Shown piece by piece: positions 53,832-63,960 of a stretch of 64,000 nt of DNA. A program made the translations under genes and the position numbers. The notes below the pieces were generated by a model. That model had not been told where the DNA came from. It did no database searches and saw nothing but the letters and a program-made list of their open reading frames with translations. This stretch comes from Microbispora rosea (GTDB lineage: Bacteria; Actinomycetota; Actinomycetes; Streptosporangiales; Streptosporangiaceae): NCBI RefSeq assembly GCF_900156315.1, contig NZ_FTNI01000020.1, positions 112,534-176,533 on the forward strand, read 5' to 3'. Numbering within the stretch: position 1 is the stretch's first letter; every line of letters starts with the position of its first letter.

Positions 53832-54209
53832 ATGATTGAGATCCACACGATGACGATCGACAGCGCCCGGCCGTACGAGCTGGCCCAGTGGTGGAGCGAG
53901 GCCCTGGGCTGGCCGCTCGTCGACTCCGAGCCGGAGGACGACGAGGTCATGCTGGACCGGCCGAGCGGCCCTCCGCACCTGCTTTTCATCCGGGTGCCCG
54001 ACGGCAAGACGGTCAAGAACCGCCTGCACCTCGACATGAGGCCCACCGGGGACGGCACCCGCGACCAGGAGGTGGAGCGGCTGCTCGCGCTCGGGGCCAA
54101 GCCGTACGAGGACCATCGGACGCCGGACGGCGCCGGATGGGTCACTCTGCTCGACCCCGAGGGCAACGAGTTCTGCGTCTGCCGCAGCGCGGCGGAGCGA
54201 GAGGACTGA
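53832..54209 (+). CDS. VOC (glyoxalase/bleomycin resistance-like) family protein
   Basis: The protein is 125 residues from ATG 53832 (MIEIHTMTIDSARPYELAQW). WWSEALGWPLVDSEPEDDEV, PPHLLFIRVPDGKTVKNRLH and LDPEGNEFCVCRSAAE fit the single vicinal-oxygen-chelate fold (one of two beta-alpha-beta-beta-beta modules paired). Metal and substrate are unknown. It is convergent with the membrane protein at 54213, only three bases apart. Confidence 0.9.
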   Translation: MIEIHTMTIDSARPYELAQWWSEALGWPLVDSEPEDDEVMLDRPSGPPHLLFIRVPDGKTVKNRLHLDMRPTGDGTRDQEVERLLALGAKPYEDHRTPDGAGWVTLLDPEGNEFCVCRSAAERED

Positions 54210-54212
54210 GGG

Positions 54213-54662
54213 TCAGGCGCCCTTGGCCCGGCCCCGCATCGAGAACGTGAGGACGGCGGTGATCAGCAGCACGAGCGCGCCGCCCCACAGCGCGTCGAAG
54301 GCCGCGCCGAAGAGGCCCTCGCGGTCGATCACCAGCTGCACGGGATACATGAGGGCCGCCGCGCCGAGGCCCGGGTAGAGCGAGAAGCGCCAGGGGTGGC
54401 GCAGCGCCCACAGACGGGCCTGCCGGGTCACCCGGTCGCCGGTGTCCGGCTTGGAGATCGCGCCGATCGCCGCGACGAGGGCGAACACGGTGATCCCCGC
54501 GCACAGGGCCCACGTCAGGTCGGCCGGGCCGGGCAGGATGACGCCCAGGATGAAGCTCGTGGCCGCGACCGCCCCACCGGACGTCGCCGCGGCTCGCCAG
54601 GGCGCGCCGCGCAGGGCCGCGCCGGCCAAGGACATCTCGTCCATGCGGGTCAGTTCGTTCAT
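54213..54662 (-). CDS. Putative membrane protein with four TM segments
   Basis: The protein is 149 residues from ATG 54662 (MNELTRMDEMSLAGAALRGA); a start at 54698 would add a short charged stretch. Four helices are predicted: GAVAATSFILGVILPGPADL, WALCAGITVFALVAAIGAIS, RFSLYPGLGAAALMYPVQLV and ALWGGALVLLITAVLTFS. I do not recognise a family. It converges on the VOC gene with three bases between stops. Confidence 0.7.
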   Translation of the reverse strand: MNELTRMDEMSLAGAALRGAPWRAAATSGGAVAATSFILGVILPGPADLTWALCAGITVFALVAAIGAISKPDTGDRVTRQARLWALRHPWRFSLYPGLGAAALMYPVQLVIDREGLFGAAFDALWGGALVLLITAVLTFSMRGRAKGA

Positions 54663-54748
54663 GACTACAGCGTGCCCTTTCGGGCGTTTCATCGGCATCG
54701 GGGAAGTCCCTGAGCCGCCCCTGACACCCCCCGGTTAGGCTCCCCGGC

Positions 54749-55198
54749 ATGGATCTGCGATTCCGTACGGCCCGGCGTGAGGACGTCCCCGTCATCGTCA
54801 ACCTGATCAACGAGGACCCGATCACCGCCGCCCGCCCGTCTTCGGGGGAGCCGGACTACTACGCCGCCTTCGAGGCGGTGGACACCGACCCGCGCAACGA
54901 GCTGATCGTCGTCGAGTCGGACGGCGAGGTGGTCGGGACCATGCAGATCACCTACATTCCCGGACTGTCGCGGCGTGGCGGCGAGCGCGCGCTGATCGAG
55001 GCGGTCAGGGTCGCCGTGCCCCACCGCAACCGGGGGATCGGCCGGGAGATGATGCGGTGGGCGGTCGAGCGGGCCCGGGAGCGCGGCTGCGCGCTGGTGC
55101 AGCTCACCTCCGACAAGGCCCGCACCGAGGCCCACCGCTTCTACGGCTCGCTCGGCTTCGCCGCCTCACACGAGGGGTTCAAACTGCTCCTCGCTTGA
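54749..55198 (+). CDS. GNAT family N-acetyltransferase
   Basis: The protein is 149 residues: MDLRFRTARREDVPVIVNLI, IVVESDGEVVGTMQITYIPG, LIEAVRVAVPHRNRGIGREM, MRWAVERARERGCALVQLTS, and TEAHRFYGSLGFAASHEGFK. The acetyl-CoA loop is HRNRGIGREMM (R-x-x-G-I-G). The substrate is unknown. It overlaps the convergent molybdopterin enzyme gene by 33 bp. Confidence 0.92.
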   Translation: MDLRFRTARREDVPVIVNLINEDPITAARPSSGEPDYYAAFEAVDTDPRNELIVVESDGEVVGTMQITYIPGLSRRGGERALIEAVRVAVPHRNRGIGREMMRWAVERARERGCALVQLTSDKARTEAHRFYGSLGFAASHEGFKLLLA

Positions 55199-57217
55199 GA
55201 GCGGGGCGACGTCGACGAAGTTGTCGTGGTAGACCGGGCCCCGGCCCATGTCGGCGTCCCGCTCGTCCACCAGCGCGTTGGGGTTGGCGCCCGCCGACAG
55301 CTTCGGCCAGTGGCCCTTCGGCGCCGCCACCACCCCCTGCGCCACCCGATCGCTGACCTCCACGTACGCCCTGAACTCGCCGTTGCCGTTGAAGACCCGG
55401 GCGGCCTGGCCGTCCACGAGGCCCCGGGACGCGGCGTCGGCCGGGTTGACCATCACCCGCGGGCCCTTCGAGCGCTTGCGCAGCTCCGGGTTGTTGGCGA
55501 ACTGCGTGTTCAGGAACGTGTGCGCGGCCGGGGTGATCATGACGAGCGGGTGCGGCCGGTCGGCGGGAGCCGTACGGGCGGTGAACGAGGGGACGTAGCC
55601 CGCCACGCGCGGCAGCCCGGCGGCCTCGGCCTTCGCGGAGACGAACTCCAGCCGTCCGCTCGGCGTCGGGAAGCCCTCCGCGAACGGCACGAACGGGTCG
55701 GCCACCCGCAGACGCGCCCACCCCTGCTTGCGGCACTCCTCCACGGAGATCCCCACCTGGGCGAGCGTCTGCTCGGCCAGGTCGAGGTCGCTGTCGTACA
55801 GAGACGGCTCGGTCAGGCCCATCTTGCGGGCCAGCCGGCGGAACGTCTCGGTCGTCGACAGGCACTCGCCCGGCGGCTCGACGGCGGGCTCGTTCCACAC
55901 CATGTACATGTGACCGTAGCCGTGGTGCACGTCCAGGTGCTCGATCTGCATGGTGGCGGGCAGCACGTAGTCGGCGTAGTCGACGGTGTCGGTCGGGAAC
56001 TGCTCCATCACCACCGTGAACAGGTCCTCCCGCGCCAGCGCCGCCCTGATCCGGTTCTGGTCGGAGGTGGAGCCGAGGGGGTTGGCCGCGTAGACCCACA
56101 GGCACTTGACCGACTCGTCGAGCCCGTCGGCCAGCCGGGTCATCGTGAGCGTACGTACGGGATGGGGGAGCAGATCGTCGCGCGGGTCGGGGCCCGTGGG
56201 CGCGTATCCCGAGGTGGAGTAGGCCACGCCGCCGCCCGGGTGGCGCCAGTCGCCGGTGACGCCGGGAATGCAGGCGATCACCCGCATCGCGGCCCCGCCG
56301 CCCGCGTGCCGCTGGATGCCCATCGTGGCGCGGATGCCGGTCGGGCGGGTGTGCGCGAGCCGTACGCCGAGGGCGCGGATCCGCTCCTCGGGCAGGCCGG
56401 TGATCTCCGCCACCAGCGCCGGCGGATGCCTGCGGATCTCGGCTTCGAACTCGTCCCAGCCGGTCGTGTGCTCCTCGATGTACGCGCGGTCCTCGGCGCC
56501 CTCCTCCAGCACGACGTGCAGCAGGCCGAGGGCGAGCGCGGCGTCGGTGCCCGGCCGGATCGGCAGGTGCTCGTCCGCCTGGTCGGCCGTACGCGTGCGG
56601 ATGGGGTCGATCGCGACGACGTACGCCCCGGCGGCGCGGGCGTCCTGGACGAACTTCCACAGGTGGTGGCCGCTGGTCAGCGTGTTGGTGCCCCACAACA
56701 GGATGAGCCGCGACAGGGCGAACGTCTCCGGGTCCATGCCGCCGGGAGTCCCGTTGACGTACCGCAGCCCGTCGTTGCCGGCCCGCGCGCAGATGTTGAG
56801 GTCGTGCCGGGACGCGCCGAGGGCGTTCCAGAACCGCCGCCCGGCCTGACCCGACTCGCCCTGGACGTAGCCGAGCGTCCCGGTGCCCTGGTAGGGCCAG
56901 ATCGCCTCGCCGCCGTGCTCCTCGACGATCGACGTCAGCTTGGCGGCGATCTCCGAAAGCGCCTGGTCCAGGCTGATCCGTTCGAACCGGCCGGAGCCCT
57001 TCGGCCCCACCCTCTTCAACGGGTGGAGAACGCGGTCGGCCGACCGCACCTGCTCCAGGTAGCGGTTGACCTTCACGCACAGGGCCCCGCGCGTGTAGGG
57101 GTGGTCGCGGTTGCCGCGCAACCCGACGGCCTCGCCGTCGCGTACGGTGACGACCCACGAGCAGGTGTCGGGGCAGTCGAGCGGACAGGCGCCGAGGACG
57201 GGTAGCGACGTGCTCAT
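55166..57217 (-). CDS. Molybdopterin-dependent oxidoreductase with 4Fe-4S cluster
   Basis: The protein is 683 residues from ATG 57217 (MSTSLPVLGACPLDCPDTCS). CPLDCPDTC plus C47 of RGALCVK form the 4Fe-4S site. LNICARAGNDGLRYVNG, ILLWGTNTLTSGHHLWKFVQ, and the C-terminal molydopterin-guanine domain (RVMVNPADAASRGLVDGQAA, RVFNGNGEFRAYVEVSDRVA) are typical of the DMSO reductase superfamily, close to formate dehydrogenase-like subunits. The C of CARAGN is a possible Mo ligand. No electron-transfer partner genes are adjacent, so the physiological donor is unclear. Confidence 0.9.
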   Translation of the reverse strand: MSTSLPVLGACPLDCPDTCSWVVTVRDGEAVGLRGNRDHPYTRGALCVKVNRYLEQVRSADRVLHPLKRVGPKGSGRFERISLDQALSEIAAKLTSIVEEHGGEAIWPYQGTGTLGYVQGESGQAGRRFWNALGASRHDLNICARAGNDGLRYVNGTPGGMDPETFALSRLILLWGTNTLTSGHHLWKFVQDARAAGAYVVAIDPIRTRTADQADEHLPIRPGTDAALALGLLHVVLEEGAEDRAYIEEHTTGWDEFEAEIRRHPPALVAEITGLPEERIRALGVRLAHTRPTGIRATMGIQRHAGGGAAMRVIACIPGVTGDWRHPGGGVAYSTSGYAPTGPDPRDDLLPHPVRTLTMTRLADGLDESVKCLWVYAANPLGSTSDQNRIRAALAREDLFTVVMEQFPTDTVDYADYVLPATMQIEHLDVHHGYGHMYMVWNEPAVEPPGECLSTTETFRRLARKMGLTEPSLYDSDLDLAEQTLAQVGISVEECRKQGWARLRVADPFVPFAEGFPTPSGRLEFVSAKAEAAGLPRVAGYVPSFTARTAPADRPHPLVMITPAAHTFLNTQFANNPELRKRSKGPRVMVNPADAASRGLVDGQAARVFNGNGEFRAYVEVSDRVAQGVVAAPKGHWPKLSAGANPNALVDERDADMGRGPVYHDNFVDVAPLSSEEQFEPLV

Positions 57218-57252
57218 GGCATCGACGTTAGCGTGCGGCCCACGGTCGGTCT

Positions 57253-57690
57253 CTACCGGATTTCCCCCACATAGGAGATGTTCGCCGCGTCCTCGGGCTC
57301 GGTGCTCGGCGACCCCGAGAACCAGGCGTCCAGGATCTCCGTCAGAACCTGCTGGGAGGTGAGGCGGAGACTGAGCGCGAGCACGTTGGCGTCGTTCCAC
57401 ATGCGGGCGCCCGCGGCGGTTGAGGCGTCGGTGCACAGCGCCGCCCGCACGCCCGCTACCTTGTTTGCCGCTATGGAAGCGCCGGTGCCGGTCCAGCAAC
57501 AGACCACGGCCTGGTCCGCGCGGCCCTCCGCGACGTCCCTCGCCGCGGCGGAACAGCACCACGCCCAATCGGCCCGGTCGCCGGGGGCCAGTGCTCCATA
57601 GAGTGTGACTGAATGGCCGCGCTGTTCCACCTCGGACGCAAGCACCGACGCGATTCCGTCGAGGCTGTCCGAGGCCAGGGATATACGCAT
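57253..57690 (-). CDS. RpiB/LacA/LacB family sugar-phosphate isomerase
   Basis: The protein is 145 residues from ATG 57690 (MRISLASDSLDGIASVLASE). QAVVCCWTGTGASIAANKVA, GVRAALCTDASTAAGARMWN and DANVLALSLRLTSQQVL match the RpiB family, which isomerises ribose 5-phosphate or other aldose phosphates using an active-site Cys and Asp/His. It lacks a close homologue context; another RpiB is presumably elsewhere. Its start codon overlaps that of the divergent membrane protein gene. Confidence 0.88.
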   Translation of the reverse strand: MRISLASDSLDGIASVLASEVEQRGHSVTLYGALAPGDRADWAWCCSAAARDVAEGRADQAVVCCWTGTGASIAANKVAGVRAALCTDASTAAGARMWNDANVLALSLRLTSQQVLTEILDAWFSGSPSTEPEDAANISYVGEIR

Positions 57691-60145
57691 GCCGTCAATT
57701 GTGGACACCGAGTGCGAAGATCGCACAGAATCGCTGGTGGTGAGAGGCATCAAGGAGCAGGACATAACGCTGGACACTCCTGGCCAAGGAGCTGTCCTCG
57801 TCGTCGAGCCTCTGCTGCCGCAGCGGATCCGCCGTCCTTCCGACGCACTGCGGTTCCTGCTCACGCTGCTGGGCCTGGCCGCCGTCATACTGATGGCGCT
57901 GGCCCTGCAACGCACGCTGAACGGCCTGGAGACCGACGTCCAGGCGGGCACCGGCCGCGCCCCCGAGGTGCTGTCGGCCGCCGCCGGGCTGCTGGGCGGC
58001 GTCGCCGTGCTCATCGTCCCGGTGGCGTTCGCCGTCGAGCGGGTCTTCCACCGCGACGGCATGCGTGTCACCCAGGGGCTGATCGCCGCGATCCTCGCTC
58101 TGCTGGTCTCGTACGTGCTCGGCGAGTCGCTGATCCACTCCGGCCCGGCCGACCTGGTGCAGCTGCTCACCGGCGGCAGGGAGGTCGAGCCGCTCAACAC
58201 CGTGCTCACCCCCGCCATCGCGTACGCCACGGCGGTGCGGATGGGGCGGCGTCCCCACTGGCGCGCGCTCATGTGGGTCGCGCTCGCCCTGGACGTGTTT
58301 GCGCTCTTCACCGCCACCAAGGTCACCGCCCTCGGCGTGATCATGACCTACGTCGTCGGCCTCGCCGTCGGGTTCGGCACGCTCTACGGCATCGGCAGCG
58401 CGAACACCAGGCCGCCCGGCAGCGCCGTGCTGGCCGCGCTGCGCAGACTCGGCTTCGCCCCGGTCAGCGCCAGGCGCGTGGAGGACGACAGCTCGGGCAG
58501 CCGCCGCTACCTGGTCGGCCTCGTCGGCGACCAGCGGATCGACGTGACCGTGCTCGACCGCGATCGGCAGGTGGCGGGCGTCCTCTACCGGCTGTGGCGG
58601 CGTTTCCTGCTCAACAACGAGACCCGGCGCAGGGCCATCCGCTCGCTGCGCGCCGAGCTGGAGCGCGAGGCGCTGATGGCGTACGCCGCGCAGGCCGCCG
58701 GGGTACGGCTGCCGCGCCTGCTCGGCACGAGCGAGGTCGGCACCGAGGCCGCGCTGCTCGCCTACGAGCACGTGGACACCCGGCCGGTGAGCGACCTGCA
58801 GGACGAGGACTTCGACGACGAGCTGCTGGAGCGGATGTGGGAGCAGGTCCGGCTGCTGCACGCGCACCGCCTGGCCCACCGCCACCTCACCGGCGAGAGC
58901 ATCCACGTCGACACCCAGCGGAACGTCTACCTCGTGGACGCCCGCAGCGGCGAGATCGCGGCGGGCGACCTGCTGCTGCGGCTCGACATCGCCCAACTCC
59001 TCGCCTACCTCGGCACCCGCGTCGGAGCCGAGCGCTCCGTCGGGGCGGCGGCGAAGGTGCTGGGAGAGAACACGCTGGCCGGGGCGATGCCGCTGCTCCA
59101 GCGGATCGCGCTGAGCCGGGACACCCGGACGGCCGCCCGCAGGGACAGGAAGCTCCTGCCCGCCATCCGGGAGCAGATCGTCGCGCTGAAGCCGCAGGTC
59201 GAGGTCGAGGAGGTGCGGCTCGAGCGGTTCCGCCCCCGGACGCTGGTGACGATCATCGTCAGCGCACTCGGCGCCTATTTACTGCTCACCCAGCTCAGCC
59301 GGGTCAACCTGATCACCGTGCTCACCACGGCCAACTGGGCGTGGAGCGGCGTCGCGCTGGTCGCCAGCGCCCTCAGCTACGTCGCGGCGGCGATCCTGCT
59401 GCGCGGGTTCGTGCCCGAGCCGCTGCCGCTCGGCCGTACGGTCCTGGCCCAGCTCGCCGCGTCGTTCGTGAAGCTGGTCGCGCCGGCCGCGGTCGGCGGC
59501 GTCGCACTCAACACCCGCTACCTGCAGAAACGGGGCGTCCCGCCGGCGGCGGCGGTGACCAGTGTGGGGGCTTCGCAGCTCATCGGCCTGGCCATGCACA
59601 TCATGCTGCTGCTGCTGTTCGGCTACCTCACCGGAACGCAGGCCGCGCCGTCCCTCACCCCGTCACGGGGCCTGCTCGTCGTGCTGCTCGGCGTCGCGGT
59701 GCTCTTCCTGATCGTGCTGGCCGTGGGGCCGCTGCGCCGCTTGCTGACCACCCGCCTGCGTGCCATGTTCTCCGGGGTGATCCCGCGGCTGCTCGACGTC
59801 GTGCAGTCACCCAAGAAGATGGTCGAAGCGGTGGGCGGGACCCTGCTGCTCACCCTCAGCTTCGTGATCTGCCTCCAGGCGTGCGTGCAGGCCTTCGGCG
59901 GCGAGGCCAGCTTCACGGCGGTCGCCGTGGTGTTCCTGGCCGGCAACGCCATCGGCTCGGCCGCTCCGACGCCCGGCGGCCTCGGCGCGGTGGAGTACGC
60001 CCTGTCGCTCGGCCTGCAGGTCGCCGGCGTGCCGGGCCCCATCGCCACCTCGGCCGTGCTGCTGTTCCGGCTGATGACGTTCTGGCTGCCCGTCCTCCCC
60101 GGCTGGGCCTCCTTCGCCTACCTCCAGCGTCAGAACGCCCTCTGA
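57689..60145 (+). CDS. Membrane protein with pseudokinase and flippase (LPG synthase TM) domains
   Basis: The protein is 818 residues from ATG 57689; starts further down (for example GTG 57740) are possible because no ribosome binding site is seen. About six helices lie in the N-terminal 220 residues. The middle, about residues 290-490, is kinase-like (LEREALMAYAAQAAGVRLPR), with AHRHLTGESIHVDTQRNVYL and VDARSGEIAAGD; the usual catalytic D in the HxD motif is H, so it is probably inactive. The C-terminal 280 residues form about eight helices of the LPG_synthase_TM fold (GNAIGSAAPTPGGLGAVEYA). It likely moves lipids across the membrane. Confidence 0.9.
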   Translation: MPSIVDTECEDRTESLVVRGIKEQDITLDTPGQGAVLVVEPLLPQRIRRPSDALRFLLTLLGLAAVILMALALQRTLNGLETDVQAGTGRAPEVLSAAAGLLGGVAVLIVPVAFAVERVFHRDGMRVTQGLIAAILALLVSYVLGESLIHSGPADLVQLLTGGREVEPLNTVLTPAIAYATAVRMGRRPHWRALMWVALALDVFALFTATKVTALGVIMTYVVGLAVGFGTLYGIGSANTRPPGSAVLAALRRLGFAPVSARRVEDDSSGSRRYLVGLVGDQRIDVTVLDRDRQVAGVLYRLWRRFLLNNETRRRAIRSLRAELEREALMAYAAQAAGVRLPRLLGTSEVGTEAALLAYEHVDTRPVSDLQDEDFDDELLERMWEQVRLLHAHRLAHRHLTGESIHVDTQRNVYLVDARSGEIAAGDLLLRLDIAQLLAYLGTRVGAERSVGAAAKVLGENTLAGAMPLLQRIALSRDTRTAARRDRKLLPAIREQIVALKPQVEVEEVRLERFRPRTLVTIIVSALGAYLLLTQLSRVNLITVLTTANWAWSGVALVASALSYVAAAILLRGFVPEPLPLGRTVLAQLAASFVKLVAPAAVGGVALNTRYLQKRGVPPAAAVTSVGASQLIGLAMHIMLLLLFGYLTGTQAAPSLTPSRGLLVVLLGVAVLFLIVLAVGPLRRLLTTRLRAMFSGVIPRLLDVVQSPKKMVEAVGGTLLLTLSFVICLQACVQAFGGEASFTAVAVVFLAGNAIGSAAPTPGGLGAVEYALSLGLQVAGVPGPIATSAVLLFRLMTFWLPVLPGWASFAYLQRQNAL

Positions 60146-60184
60146 GCCGTCCTGCCGCCCGGCATCCCGGGCCAGGCGGATCGT

Positions 60185-60254
60185 GGGGGTCAAAAGCCGG
60201 GGGCCGACGAGCCGGGGGTCACAAGCCAGGGGTCACAAGCCGGGGGCACGCGCC
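60185..60254. repeat. Tandem array of GGGGGTCACAAGCC, five imperfect units
   Basis: Units are GGGGGTCAAAAGCC (60185-60198), GGGGGCCGACGAGCC (60199-60213), GGGGGTCACAAGCC (60214-60227), AGGGGTCACAAGCC (60228-60241) and a partial GGGGGCACGCGCC (60242-60254). They fill the gap between convergent genes. The copies differ by one to four bases. Confidence 0.8.
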
Positions 60255-60286
60255 GGCCGCGCCGTGCCCCCGCGGCTCGTGGACGC

Positions 60287-61308
<1,022 letters not shown>

Positions 61309-61312
<4 letters not shown>

Positions 61313-63366
61313 TCGGTCACTCCAACTCGGTTCAGGATCCAGGAGAGCGCGAACGCCTCCTCACGCCAGGCGTCGTAACGGCCGCTGCGGCCTCCATGGC
61401 CGGCGCCCATCTCGGTTTTCAACAGGAACGGACCGCCCTGCGCGGTGGCGCGGAGCCGGGCGATCCACTTGGCCGGCTCGTGGTAGAGCACCCGCGTGTC
61501 GTTGAGGCTGGTGGTCGCCAGGATCGGCGGGTATGCCCGGCCGTCGACGTTCTCGTAGGGCGAGTAGGTCTTCATGTACGCGTAGACCTCGGGGTCGTGC
61601 AGCGGGTCGCCCCACTCGTCCCACTCGGTCACCGTGAGCGGCAGCGACGGGTCGAGGATCGTGTTCAGCGCGTCCACGAACGGGACCTCGGCGACGATCC
61701 CCGCGAACTCCTCGGGCGCCAGATTGGCGACCGCGCCCACGAGCAGACCACCGGCCGAACCGCCCCTGGCGATGACCTTGTCGGACCATCCCTCGGCCTT
61801 CAGATGCCGAGCGGCCGTCACGAAGTCGGTGAAGGTGTTCTTCTTGCTGGTGAGCTTGCCGTCCTCGTACCACCGGCGGCCCATCTCGCCGCCCCCGCGC
61901 ACGTGGGCGATCGCGAACACGAACCCTCGGTCGAGCAGCGAGAGCCGGGCCACCGAGAAGTAGGGATCGATGGACGACTCGTAGCTGCCGTAGCCGTAGA
62001 GCAGGGTGGGGGCGGGCCGGCTCGTGTCCTTCCGGACCACGATCGAGATCGGGATCCTGGTGCCGTCAGGAGCGGTGGCCCATTCGCGGAACTGCTCGTA
62101 GTCGGCGGGGTCGTAGCCGCCGAGCACCGCCCTCTGCTTGAGCAGGATCAGCTCGCGCGAGCGCAGGTCGTAGTCGTACACCGACGGCGGAGTGACCATG
62201 GACGTGTAGCTGAGGCGCAGCCGGCTGGTCTCGAACTCCGCGTTGCCGGTCGGCGCGACGTCGTACAGCGGCTCCGGAAAGGAGATCTCGTACGGCTCGC
62301 CGCCGTCGCCCGGCAGGATCCGGACGCCGGTGAGACCGTCACGCCGGAAGTGGACGCTGACGAAGTCCTTGAACGCGTCCACATCGAGCAGCCGTGTGTC
62401 GTCCCTGTGCTCGATCAGCGGAGTCCAGCTCCCCGGATCGTCGATGGGCGCAGTGGCGAGCTCGAAGTTCACGGCGCCGCCGTCGTTGTGCAGGATGAGG
62501 AAGCGGCCGGCCGCGTGCTCCAGCCCGTACTCCACGCCGGTCTGCCGGGGGCGGACCACCGCGAACTCGCCTCCCGGGGCGGCCGCGTCGAGGACCCGGA
62601 CCTCGCTGGTGATCTTGCTGCCCGAGGTCAGCACCAGGTAGCGCTGGCTGCGGGTCAGGCCGATGCCCACCCAGAAGCGCTCGTCGTCCTCCTGGTAGAC
62701 GACGGTGTCATCCGTCGAGCCGAGGGTGTGCCGGTGGATCCGGTACGGCCGCCACGCCTCGTCCACCGTCGTGTAGAAGAACGTGGACCCGTCGGCCGAC
62801 CAGGCGCCGCCGTAGAAGACACCCGGAATCTCGTCCGGGAGCAGTTCGCCCGTCTCCAGATCCTTGAACCGGAGAGTGAAGCGCTCGTCTCCGGAGAAGT
62901 CGGTCGAGTAGGCGAGCTTCGTGCCGTCGGGGCTGACCGCGCTCGTACCCATGGAGAAGAAGGGGCTGTCGCCCGCGAGCTCGTTGCCGTCCAGGATCAC
63001 CTGTTCGCCGGGAAGCGACGTGCCCGGCTCCAGTTGGGGCGGGCTGTCACCGTCGGCGGCCACGCGGCACTGGATGCCGTACTGCTTGCCCTCTTCGGTC
63101 CGGGAGTAGTACCACCAGGCGCCCTTGCGCGTGGGCACCGACAGGTCGGTCTCCAGCGTCCTGCCCTTGATCTCCTTGAAGATGCTCTCCTGGAGGTCCT
63201 GCAGGTGGCCGGTCATCTCCTGGGTATAGGCGTTCTCCGCCTCCAGGTACGCGATGGTGTCGGGATCGTCCTTCTTGAGCAGCCACGCATACTCGTCGAC
63301 CACGGTGTCACCGTGATGCGTGCGCTCCAGGGGAACCTTCTTCGCTACAGGCGGCATGTCGCTCAC
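61309..63366 (-). CDS. Prolyl oligopeptidase family serine peptidase (oligopeptidase B-like)
   Basis: The protein is 685 residues from GTG 63366 (VSDMPPVAKKVPLERTHHGD); ATG 63357 with GGTGAG upstream is an equally plausible start. A seven-bladed beta-propeller domain precedes the peptidase domain. The catalytic triad is Ser537 in RGGSAGGLLVGAV, Asp623 in TTSLNDTRVLYHEPAKW and His657 in MGAGHGGRSGRYD. Basic-residue specificity is expected for oligopeptidase B. The stop overlaps the downstream aldo/keto reductase start. It is cytoplasmic. Confidence 0.93.
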
Positions 63367-63681
63367 CCGCCAAAGTCTATGTTCGGCATGGTCCCGCCAC
63401 GTCTCCTCGCTGCGGCCTGTGGATAACCCGTGCCGGGGAACAGGAGGCCGGGGCCGGCGCGTCGCGGTCCCCGCCTACCGGCCGTGAGACGACCGGAATA
63501 CATCCGGGGGCTCCAGGCGTTCTCTGCAAGTTGGGTCATGGCGGTGCCGGACCCTGGTAATCTTGTGGTGTCGGCGCGGTTCGGCGCACTCCTCTTCGAT
63601 CACTTCGGTGGTTGTCTTGCGTGTGCACGGTGGTTGCCGGTGAGCTTCTCGTACTTTTCGATCTTCTGGTTCTCGGTGGTT

Positions 63682-63710
63682 TTGCGCCGGGGTGGGGGTT
63701 CGGGTAAGTT
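63682..63710 (+). promoter_or_regulatory. Candidate rRNA operon promoter
   Basis: TTGCGC (63682-63687), 17-bp spacer, TAAGTT (63705-63710). It matches the vegetative sigma factor pattern well and lies about 300 bp upstream of the window edge. Confidence 0.6.
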
Positions 63711-63791
63711 AGAGGGGTTGCCCCGGAAACGGGGGGTCGAAATTCCTGTCGGTCGGCGGGTTTCGGGTCAAGAAGTCCCGGTGGGGCGGAT

Positions 63792-63820
63792 TTGACACGA
63801 AAGAGCCGGTCGGGAAGAAT
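63792..63820 (+). promoter_or_regulatory. Second candidate rRNA operon promoter
   Basis: TTGACA (63792-63797), 17-bp spacer, AAGAAT (63815-63820). The -35 is perfect; the -10 has four of six consensus bases. It is the one nearest the rRNA leader. Confidence 0.6.
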
Positions 63821-63944
63821 TAAGACCAGCAAGACAAAAGAAAAACAAACGGTGATAACGCCCCGGAGCGTGGGACCTTCTGAGGTTTCGGGTGATGGTG
63901 GTCGCGTCCGTTTCTTGAGAACTCAACAGTGTGCTAAAAGCCAG

Positions 63945-63960
63945 TGCATGAAATCATGCA
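63945..63960 (+). ncRNA. Hairpin in the rRNA leader
   Basis: TGCATGA (63945-63951) pairs with TCATGCA (63954-63960) around AA. It follows the TTGAGAACTCAACAG element at about 63914-63928. It may act in processing or antitermination of the precursor. Confidence 0.45.

Noticed and set aside
63430..63795. A 121-codon open frame in the rRNA leader.
   Set aside because: It lies in a promoter region and has no family resemblance; chance.
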